Source of the DNA: Propionibacteriaceae bacterium
GTDB taxonomy: Bacteria; Actinomycetota; Actinomycetes; Propionibacteriales; Propionibacteriaceae
Assembly (NCBI GenBank): GCA_031262845.1
Contig: JAISGZ010000014.1
Location: forward strand, 1-5,964
Length of the DNA: 5,964 bases
Reading direction: 5' to 3'
Below, in pieces: positions 1 through 5,376 of this stretch (the stretch's first letter is position 1; each line of letters starts with the position of its first letter). The notes beneath the pieces are model-generated. The model ran no database searches. It had not been told where the DNA came from and saw only the letters and a program-made list of their open reading frames with translations. Position numbers and translations under genes: made by a program.

Positions 1-341
1 TCGACACGGCCGGCCGGTTGCACAACAAAGTCGGCTTGATGGACGAACTGGGCAAGGTCAAGCGGGTCATCGAGAAGGTGGCGCCGGTCAGCGAAACCTT
101 GCTCGTGATCGACGCCACGACCGGTCAGAACGGTTTGGTTCAAGCCAGGGTCTTCGCCGAGGCGGTTCAGGTCACGGGTATCGTGTTGACGAAACTTGAT
201 GGCTCAGCCAAGGGGGGCATCGTGGTCGCGGTCCAACGGGAGTTGGGAGTGCCGGTCAAGTTCATCGGGCTGGGTGAAGGCGCCGATGACTTGGCCCCAT
301 TCGACACCGCGCAATTTGTCGATGGCCTGTTAGGCGAGTAA
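1..341 (+). CDS. ftsY: Signal recognition particle receptor FtsY, C-terminal part (5' end outside window)
   Basis: FtsY is the membrane-associated SRP receptor. Its GTPase domain pairs with Ffh to deliver ribosomes making membrane proteins to the SecYEG translocon. The reading frame enters at base 3 and gives 112 visible residues. In order these show the G3 motif DTAGR (1-5) followed by LHNK, the SRP-GTPase segment DATTGQNG (37-44), the G4 motif TKLDG with SAKGG behind it (63-71), and the closing GLGEG..DLAPFD (89-101) with a short final helix and a TAA stop. DATTGQNG together with PVKFIGLGEG points to FtsY rather than Ffh, which would continue into a methionine-rich M domain; this protein stops at once. 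The N-terminal A and N domains and the P-loop lie upstream of the window. An acetyltransferase gene follows after 16 nt on the same strand, so the two are probably cotranscribed. Identification is firm. Confidence 0.96.
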   Translation, partial: DTAGRLHNKVGLMDELGKVKRVIEKVAPVSETLLVIDATTGQNGLVQARVFAEAVQVTGIVLTKLDGSAKGGIVVAVQRELGVPVKFIGLGEGADDLAPFDTAQFVDGLLGE

Positions 342-346
342 TTCCC

Positions 347-351
347 TGGAG
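347..351 (+). promoter_or_regulatory. Ribosome binding site of the GNAT gene
   Basis: TGGAG lies six bases ahead of the GTG at 358. This is the best Shine-Dalgarno match in the short ftsY-GNAT gap and it decides the GTG start. The next usable in-frame start, a TTG at codon 8 (379-381), has no comparable purine stretch at the right distance. Confidence 0.55.
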
Positions 352-357
352 TGGCCT

Positions 358-903
358 GTGGCGCGAACAGCTGACCGATTGACCGGCGAGGCCGTCATCC
401 GCCCCTGGCAACCAGCCGACAGCGAAGCCACGCTGGCCATCTTCAACCAGGCCGTACGCGAGACCACGGCCTCCTGGGAAAGCCGGCCCCACAGTGTCGC
501 CGAATGGTCCAGCTGGGGTCAGCGGTTGGTGGCCGACGGGTTCCTTTTCCTGGTCGCCGAACAGTCCGGCCAGGTCGTCGGCTACGCCACCACCAGCCCT
601 TTCCGGCCCTCACCGGGCTATAACCGCACGGCCGAAAGCTCGATCTTCTTAGCTCCCCCGGCCCAAGGCCAGGGTCTGGGCCAGCGACTGTTGGCCGAAC
701 TGATCGGCCAGGTCCGGCACCAGGGACTCCACGCTCTGCTGGCGGCGATTGACGCCACCAATCAGGCCTCCCTCGGCTTGCACGCCAAACTCGGTTTCCG
801 CCCGGCCGGGCACTTAGCTGAAGTCGGTCACAAATTTGGCCGTTGGCGTGACCTAATCCTGGTTGAGCTGGTGCTGAACGACGATCCGCCACCGTCGGAC
901 TGA
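358..903 (+). CDS. GNAT N-acetyltransferase, phosphinothricin / methionine-sulfoximine acetyltransferase (PAT/Bar/YncA) type
   Basis: This is a predicted cytoplasmic acetyl-CoA-dependent N-acetyltransferase of 181 aa, close to the family's usual length. The GNAT fold starts at VIRPWQPAD (13-21). The family-typical block IFNQAVRETTASWE (28-41) follows, then VAEQSGQVVGYATTSPFRP (66-84). TAESSIFLAP (91-100) aligns well with the TAESTVYV stretch of Bar and keeps its acidic residue, here Glu93. The acetyl-CoA loop Q-G-Q-G-L-G is at 103-108. The end carries N135..S138, LHAKLGF (141-147, with the conserved His142) and VGHKFGRWRD (156-165), a hallmark of the PAT/YncA group. Known members acetylate the free amino group of phosphinothricin or of methionine sulfoximine/sulfone; the substrate here cannot be read from sequence and a general detoxification role is only inference. 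The start is GTG. The last nine or so residues are a Pro/Asp tail outside the fold. It lies 16 nt behind ftsY and converges on smc. Confidence 0.9.
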   Translation: MARTADRLTGEAVIRPWQPADSEATLAIFNQAVRETTASWESRPHSVAEWSSWGQRLVADGFLFLVAEQSGQVVGYATTSPFRPSPGYNRTAESSIFLAPPAQGQGLGQRLLAELIGQVRHQGLHALLAAIDATNQASLGLHAKLGFRPAGHLAEVGHKFGRWRDLILVELVLNDDPPPSD

Positions 904-913
904 CGGCCCAGAT

Positions 914-937
914 TAGTGCGCTGTCGCGCCTAGTTTT
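914..937 (+). terminator. Probable intrinsic terminator of the ftsY-GNAT transcript
   Basis: Eleven bases after the GNAT stop, TAG(T)GCGC pairs with GCGCCTA across a TGTC tetraloop. The stem has seven pairs with one bulged T and is followed directly by G and four Ts. A small TTCC/GGAA hairpin (936-946) and a T5 run (954-958) lie just beyond. Position and polarity suit a weak Rho-independent terminator. The short T tract keeps confidence moderate. Confidence 0.45.
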
Positions 938-978
938 CCTTCGGAATGTTGTGATTTTTATGGTGACCGCTGAGGCCC

Positions 979-996
979 TATTCGGTGCTGCGAATA
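979..996. repeat. Perfect 6-bp inverted repeat in the convergent intergenic region
   Basis: TATTCG and CGAATA form a perfect inverted repeat around the six bases GTGCTG. No T run follows on either strand, so it is not a standalone terminator. It may be a structural element in the 3' untranslated RNA of either transcript, a protein-binding dyad, or chance. Confidence 0.35.
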
Positions 997-1001
997 CGTC
1001 A

Positions 1002-1027
1002 ATAAACCTGTCGGGCTTTCCCACGAC
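1002..1027 (-). terminator. Possible terminator of the rnc-gtrA-smc transcript
   Basis: Read on the minus strand, GTCG(TG)GG pairs with CCCGAC across an AAAG loop, giving six pairs with a two-base bulge. The T-rich stretch AGGTTTATT follows. It begins about 70 nt after the smc stop. The imperfect stem and interrupted T tract make it a weak candidate, but its polarity fits the end of the smc operon and no better candidate lies closer to smc. Confidence 0.3.
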
Positions 1028-1042
1028 CAAAACTGTCAGACC

Positions 1043-1064
1043 AGCGTTCCTCCGCAGAGGCGCT
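1043..1064. repeat. Imperfect 8-bp stem-loop 33 nt past the smc stop
   Basis: AGCG(TT)CCTC pairs with GAGGCGCT around a CGCA tetraloop; the only interruption is a two-base TT bulge on one side. It is the strongest hairpin in the 904-1096 gap. On the minus strand, the smc direction, the nearest TTTT comes about ten bases after the stem, too far for a textbook terminator. It could shield the smc mRNA 3' end or assist the T-richer hairpin farther on. Confidence 0.35.
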
Positions 1065-1096
1065 TCCACCGGACCGCGCTCACAGTCAACCGTGGT

Positions 1097-4000
1097 CTAA
1101 GTCTCACGCAAGCGCTGGCTGATGACCTGAGAAATACCGTCGTCGCGCATACTGACGCCGTAGAGCACGTCGGCGATCTCCATCGTCCGCTTCTGGTGGG
1201 TGATGACGAGCAGTTGGGAGCGATCGCGGAGTTCTTGATAGACGTCGAGCAACCGGCCCAAGTTGGTGTCGTCGAGGGCGGCTTCAACCTCATCCAAAAT
1301 GTAGAACGGGCTGGGCCGGGCTTTGAACAGAGCCACCAGGAAACAGATCGCCACCAGCGACCGCTCGCCGCCGGACAGGAGCGACAGCCGTTTGACGGTC
1401 TTACCGGCCGGCCGGGCCTCGACATCGACCCCGGTGGTCAACCATTGGCCCGGTTCGGTCAAGATCAGCCGTCCCTCGCCACCGGGAAACAGCCGGGCGA
1501 AGGTGTCGTTGAACGCCTGTTCGACATCGGCGTAGGCTTCGGCGAAGACCTGTTCCACGCGGGCGTCGACATCACTCACGATGGCCAATAAATCTTGCCG
1601 GGTTTGTTTGAGGTCATCGAGTTGTTCGGCCAGGTAGTTATGGCGTTCCTGCAAGGCGTCGAATTCTTCCAATGCCAGGGGGTTGATCTTGCCCAAGACC
1701 TGGAGGTCACGCTCCGCCCGCCGCAATCTGGCTTGCTGTTCGGCGCGAACGTAAGGGTAGCTCTCGGGCTCGGTCGCGGTCGCGGTCGCCTCGTCAGTCT
1801 CATCGTCGACCTGGTCGGTTCGGGGTACGGGCTGGTCGGGACCGTAATCGCGGACCAAGGTCTGGCTGTCCAAACCAACCTCGGTCAGGGCTCGTTCGGC
1901 CAAGGCCTCCCAGCGCATCTTCTGTTGGGCCCGGGCCAGTTCGTCCCGGTGGGCCGAGTCGACCAGCAACTCCAAGTTCTCGGCCAACTGGCGAGCCACC
2001 TGGCGGGCCGCTTGCACCGCCTGTTCGGCGGCCGTCCGCCCGGCCTGGGCAAGACTGCGATCCGCCGCCGCCAGCGTCAGCGACTGGTCGACCCGGTGGC
2101 TCAGCCACTCGGCCGCCTGGAGCACGATCGCCGCCTGGGCGGCTTCGGCTCGCCACTGGGCCTGGGCGGCCGCCGCTTGAGCCCGGGCCGCCCGTTCCGT
2201 GGCCGCCGCCTGGCGGAGGGCTTCAGCCCGCCCGGCCAGGGATCGGGCCCGCTCTTCGACGGTCCTGAGAGCCAACCGGGCGTCCATCTCGGTCGCCCGC
2301 GCCGCCTTGGCTCCAGCCGCCAAACGGTCACGTTCGTCGGCCTCAATCGTGACCGTCAGGTCAACCGCCTGAGCCTGTTCCCAGCGGGCCGTGACAGCCG
2401 TCAAACTGGCCGCGTCACGTTGTTGGGCGGTTTCGATCTGAGCCAATTGCTGAGCGATCCGCTGGGCTTCGGCTTGGGCCCCAGCCAGAGCTTGTTCCGC
2501 TAGTCCTCGGCGTTGCCGGGCGCTGGCTTGGGCGGCTTTGGCGTCGTCCAGTTGATGACGCTGGCTGGTCACTTGTTCGGCCAAGTTGACCCGGTCGGTT
2601 TGGGCCTGAACGAGACTGGCGTCGTAGTCCAGCAGGAGTTGTTCGGCTTCTTCCAATTCCGCCGCGGCTTGGTCGAGTACGGCCTGAATCTGCCAAGCCG
2701 AGGGCTTGGCCGCCGAACCGCCGACCACCAACCAAGCTGACACCAGGTCACCGGCTCGGCTGACCGCGGTCAAGCGGACATCAGCCGCCACCACTTTTTG
2801 GGCTTGGGCCAGATCATCGACCACCACGACCGCTCTCAGCAAGTGATCGACGGCGGCCCGGAACGGCGCCGCCGTAGTCACACAATCAGCCGCCCAGCGC
2901 CACCCGGTAACAGCGGCCGGATCACCCCAGGTCGCCCGGTCAGCGGCCGGCGCCTGCGCCACCAATAATCCGGCCCGGCCTAAATCCTCACTCTTCAGCC
3001 GCTCCAAAGCGGTCAGCGAAGCCGTCAAGTCGGCCACCGCGACCGCCTCGACCACCGACCCCAGGGCAGCCGACAGGGCCGTCTCGTAACCCCGTTCGAT
3101 CTTCAACTGATCGGCTACCAGCCCGGCCCCCAGACCGGCCGACACCAGCGCCGCGGCGGCATCGGCCCGGTCCAAACTGAGCCGTAAAGCCTCGATCCGG
3201 GCCACCAAGCCGGCCCGCCGTTCGGCGATTTCGCGCCGATGCAGTTCAGCCGCCGCGACCGCCTGTTCGGCCGCCTCGGCGGCCAGCGTGGCCTGAGTCA
3301 AGGCCGCTTTCAGGGTCTCGACGGTGTCGGCCTCATCGGCGGTCTCGTCACCGACCGTGGCCAAGTCACGTTCGGCCGCCGCCATCCGCTCGGCTGCTGC
3401 CGCCGCGGCCTGGCGCAGGCGTTCGGCCTGTTCTTCGGCCGCCTCCCGGCGACTGGTCAAGGAAGCCACCTGGCCGGCCAGCCGGGCCACCAGTTCACGC
3501 TGGTCGGCTTCCGTTTTCAGCTCGGCTGCCCAGTCCCGTTCAGCGGCCGCGGCGGCGGCCTCAGCGGCTTGGCGCTGGCTGGTGGCGGCGGTCAGTTTGG
3601 CTTGGCTGGCCGCCACTTGCTCGGCCAGTCCCTGTTCCGCCAGATCGATGTCGGTGGCTTGGGCCTCCAAGGTTTCGGGGTCACGGCCGGAAGCTGGGGC
3701 CGGCGTCGCCGGTTCGTGATCGGCCCGCCGTAACCGTTCTTGAGCCAGCGAGATCGTCGACCGGACCTGTTCGGCCAAACCGGACAGGGTGTACCAGGTG
3801 TCCTGAGCTTGGTTCAGGGCCGCCGCCGCCGCGCTGACCTGGCTCTGGGCGCTCTCCTCAGCCGTCTGGGCGGCTTTCAGGCGCTGTTCGGTGTCGGCCC
3901 GCTGGGTCGCCAGCTTGGCTTCATCGGCCAGATCGGCGGCCAGGGCTTGATCGGCTTCGACCAGTTCGTCAGCCAGCAAGCGGGCTTTGGCATCCCGGAC

Positions 4001-4663
4001 TTCGGCCTGAATCCGGCCGGCCCGCCGCGCCACCTCGGCCTGTCGACCCAAGGGTTTGAGCTGGCGGCGTAATTCGGCCACCAAGTCGGTCAGACGGTGG
4101 AAATTAGCTTCCGTCGAATCGAGCTTGCGCAGCGCCTTGTCTTTGCGTTCCCGGTGTTTGAGGACGCCGGCCGCCTCTTCGATGAGGCCGCGGCGAGTTT
4201 CCGGGGTGGCTTGAAGAATTGTGTCCAACTGGCCTTGGCCGACGATGACGTGCATCTCTCGGCCCATCCCCGAATCACTGAGCAACTCGCGGACATCGAG
4301 CAGTCGGCAGGGATTGCCGTTGATGGCGTATTCCGAACCACCTTGGCGGAACTTCGTCCGGGCGATCGTGACTTCGGTGTAGTCGATCGGCAAGGCCTGG
4401 TCGGAATTGTCGATCGTCAACACCACTTCGGCCCGGCCGAGGGCTGAGCGACCGCGGGTGCCGGCGAAAATGACATCTTCCATCGAGCCGCCGCGCAGGT
4501 GTTTCGGCCCCTGCTCCCCCATCACCCAGGCCAAGGCGTCGACGACATTGGACTTGCCCGAACCATTGGGCCCGACGATGGCCGTGATACCCGGTTCGAA
4601 AACCATGGTCGTGGCCGAAGCAAACGACTTGAACCCCCGCAGTGTCAACCGCTTGAGATACAT
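1097..4663 (-). CDS. smc: Chromosome segregation ATPase Smc, complete
   Basis: Smc is the ATPase core of bacterial condensin. With ScpA/ScpB it extrudes DNA loops and helps separate origins. The protein has 1188 aa, normal for the family. The N-terminal head carries MYLKRLTLRGFKSFA, Walker A GPNGSGKSN (31-39), LRGGSMEDVIFAG (56-68, with the Arg-finger position) and the Q-loop region IVGQGQLDTIL (140-150). A long Ala/Glu/Gln-rich coiled coil (about 165-505) leads to the hinge (about 507-650, ending GDLVSAWLVVGGS). The return coil (about 655-935) follows, then an acidic/Thr linker (949-968). The C-terminal lobe has GKINPLALEEF, LFPGGEGRL, the signature LSGGE (1096-1100), Walker B FYILDE (1120-1125), D-loop ALDD and H-loop His1156. 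All ATPase motifs look intact. The THQKRTMEIADVLYGVSMR ending is actinobacterial in style. scpA and scpB are not in the window. The gene follows the gtrA-like gene by 45 nt and faces the GNAT gene. Confidence 0.98.
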   Translation of the reverse strand: MYLKRLTLRGFKSFASATTMVFEPGITAIVGPNGSGKSNVVDALAWVMGEQGPKHLRGGSMEDVIFAGTRGRSALGRAEVVLTIDNSDQALPIDYTEVTIARTKFRQGGSEYAINGNPCRLLDVRELLSDSGMGREMHVIVGQGQLDTILQATPETRRGLIEEAAGVLKHRERKDKALRKLDSTEANFHRLTDLVAELRRQLKPLGRQAEVARRAGRIQAEVRDAKARLLADELVEADQALAADLADEAKLATQRADTEQRLKAAQTAEESAQSQVSAAAAALNQAQDTWYTLSGLAEQVRSTISLAQERLRRADHEPATPAPASGRDPETLEAQATDIDLAEQGLAEQVAASQAKLTAATSQRQAAEAAAAAAERDWAAELKTEADQRELVARLAGQVASLTSRREAAEEQAERLRQAAAAAAERMAAAERDLATVGDETADEADTVETLKAALTQATLAAEAAEQAVAAAELHRREIAERRAGLVARIEALRLSLDRADAAAALVSAGLGAGLVADQLKIERGYETALSAALGSVVEAVAVADLTASLTALERLKSEDLGRAGLLVAQAPAADRATWGDPAAVTGWRWAADCVTTAAPFRAAVDHLLRAVVVVDDLAQAQKVVAADVRLTAVSRAGDLVSAWLVVGGSAAKPSAWQIQAVLDQAAAELEEAEQLLLDYDASLVQAQTDRVNLAEQVTSQRHQLDDAKAAQASARQRRGLAEQALAGAQAEAQRIAQQLAQIETAQQRDAASLTAVTARWEQAQAVDLTVTIEADERDRLAAGAKAARATEMDARLALRTVEERARSLAGRAEALRQAAATERAARAQAAAAQAQWRAEAAQAAIVLQAAEWLSHRVDQSLTLAAADRSLAQAGRTAAEQAVQAARQVARQLAENLELLVDSAHRDELARAQQKMRWEALAERALTEVGLDSQTLVRDYGPDQPVPRTDQVDDETDEATATATEPESYPYVRAEQQARLRRAERDLQVLGKINPLALEEFDALQERHNYLAEQLDDLKQTRQDLLAIVSDVDARVEQVFAEAYADVEQAFNDTFARLFPGGEGRLILTEPGQWLTTGVDVEARPAGKTVKRLSLLSGGERSLVAICFLVALFKARPSPFYILDEVEAALDDTNLGRLLDVYQELRDRSQLLVITHQKRTMEIADVLYGVSMRDDGISQVISQRLRET
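1771..1788. repeat. Three-copy CGGTCG hexanucleotide repeat inside smc
   Basis: There are three exact head-to-tail copies of CGGTCG. In the smc frame they encode the alternating Thr/Ala stretch in the linker (about residues 960-965) between the return coil and the C-terminal head lobe. Gain or loss of a unit would stay in frame. This linker is variable among actinobacterial Smc proteins, as far as I recall. Confidence 0.7.
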
Positions 4664-4667
4664 CAAC

Positions 4668-4675
4668 TCACCTCA
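4668..4675 (-). promoter_or_regulatory. Strong Shine-Dalgarno of smc, setting the ATG start
   Basis: On the minus strand TGAGGTGA precedes smc, with the GAGG core seven bases ahead of the ATG at 4663. An in-frame TTG directly before this ATG (4664-4666) would extend the protein by one residue, but would leave only four bases to the core. The ATG also gives the usual Smc beginning MYLK, so 4663 is chosen. Confidence 0.8.
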
Positions 4676-4708
4676 GGCGACACCAGCGTGACAGAGCACT
4701 AGAGTCCG

Positions 4709-5374
4709 TCACGACCGCGCCGCTCCCTCATCCTCATCGCTGTCCGGGCTGATGATCGCTTCCAGGTGACGACCCCGGAACGACCAGAACTTATTGAGTA
4801 GGAACGATACCGGGATTGTGACGAAGACCATGATCAGGTGGGCCCAATACCAGGCGGTCCTAAATCCGGTCGAACCGTCGAACACGGCGCACGACAGGTG
4901 GAGCGGCGAAGTCGGGTTCATCAACAGGGTTTCAACCCCCATGCCGATCAACTGAGCCACCAAGCCGACCAGGAAGAAGCGGCCGAAAGCACTCCACCAG
5001 CCCGGGCGGGCGGCACTGCGGACGACGGCCCGGAAGGTCCAGATTCGGTTGAGCTGGTAATTCCACAGATTGGCCACGATGAAGGCCAGCATCGAAAACA
5101 GGTGGTACCAGCGGATGTTGAAATCCATGAACGGCAACGACCACAGGACGGTGTTTTCCATCCCACACAAATCCGAGGTGGCGGCGACGCCGCACTGTGG
5201 CAGTTCCGTACACGGTGGCAGCCAGCTGACCTGAGGAAAGAACACCGGTGCCAGTTTCCGAACGATCAGCGCCACCACCAGGTTGACGACCACACCCGAT
5301 CCGCCGACCAGGCCGAACCGGATGAATTGGCCAATACCCGCCCGATATTTGACCCACCACTGAGGCCAGGCCAT
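4709..5374 (-). CDS. GtrA-like four-helix membrane protein with extended outer loops
   Basis: This 221-aa membrane protein has the GtrA-like pattern (Pfam family GtrA, PF04138). Four hydrophobic segments fall at about 17-37, 90-112, 130-152 and 175-197. The family motifs are FIRFGLVGGSGVVVN (17-31), NYQLNRIWTFR (105-115) and, in the last helix, FLLNKFWSFR (191-200). GtrA proteins are linked to moving polyprenyl-phosphate-bound sugars across the membrane for decorating cell-surface glycans; substrate and partner here are unknown. By the positive-inside rule the basic TM2-TM3 loop (RAVVRSAARP) is cytoplasmic, so the loops at about 38-89 and 153-174 face outward. Both are much longer than in compact family members of roughly 130-150 aa. 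They hold all four cysteines (55, 61, 70, 162). The C-terminal tail is acidic (DSDEDEGA). Its ATG overlaps the rnc stop (TGATG), with no clear Shine-Dalgarno, which suggests translational coupling. Family assignment is good, function tentative. Confidence 0.85.
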   Translation of the reverse strand: MAWPQWWVKYRAGIGQFIRFGLVGGSGVVVNLVVALIVRKLAPVFFPQVSWLPPCTELPQCGVAATSDLCGMENTVLWSLPFMDFNIRWYHLFSMLAFIVANLWNYQLNRIWTFRAVVRSAARPGWWSAFGRFFLVGLVAQLIGMGVETLLMNPTSPLHLSCAVFDGSTGFRTAWYWAHLIMVFVTIPVSFLLNKFWSFRGRHLEAIISPDSDEDEGAARS

Positions 5375-5376
5375 CA
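5372..5376 (-). promoter_or_regulatory. TGATG stop/start overlap joining rnc and the gtrA-like gene
   Basis: On the minus strand the TGA stop of rnc (5376-5374) shares its A with the ATG of the gtrA-like gene (5374-5372). The preceding 15-20 bases have no convincing Shine-Dalgarno match. Such overlaps usually let terminating ribosomes restart, so synthesis of the membrane protein is probably tied to that of RNase III. Confidence 0.7.

Noticed and set aside
975..1002. Minus-strand promoter: TTGACG followed at 16 bases by TAGGGC
   Set aside because: The -35-like box is good but the -10 box is poor, and it would drive transcription antisense to the GNAT gene with no gene to serve. It is more likely chance.
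443..1069. 208-codon minus-strand open frame across the GNAT gene and intergenic region
   Set aside because: The translation is Arg/Pro/Gly-rich without motifs and lies opposite a well-conserved acetyltransferase. It also runs through the candidate terminators.
1595..2503. 302-codon plus-strand open frame opposite smc
   Set aside because: It lies entirely antisense to the conserved Smc coil and C-terminal linker. Its Gly/Leu/Arg-rich low-complexity translation shows no recognisable domain. Long shadow frames are expected in GC-rich DNA.
3239..3733. 164-codon plus-strand open frame opposite the Smc N-terminal arm
   Set aside because: It is the complement of repetitive Ala/Glu coil codons. 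The Gly/Leu/Phe-rich product has no motif.
4664..4666. TTG start one codon upstream for smc
   Set aside because: It sits too close to the GAGG core, and the following ATG gives both proper spacing and the canonical MYLK beginning.
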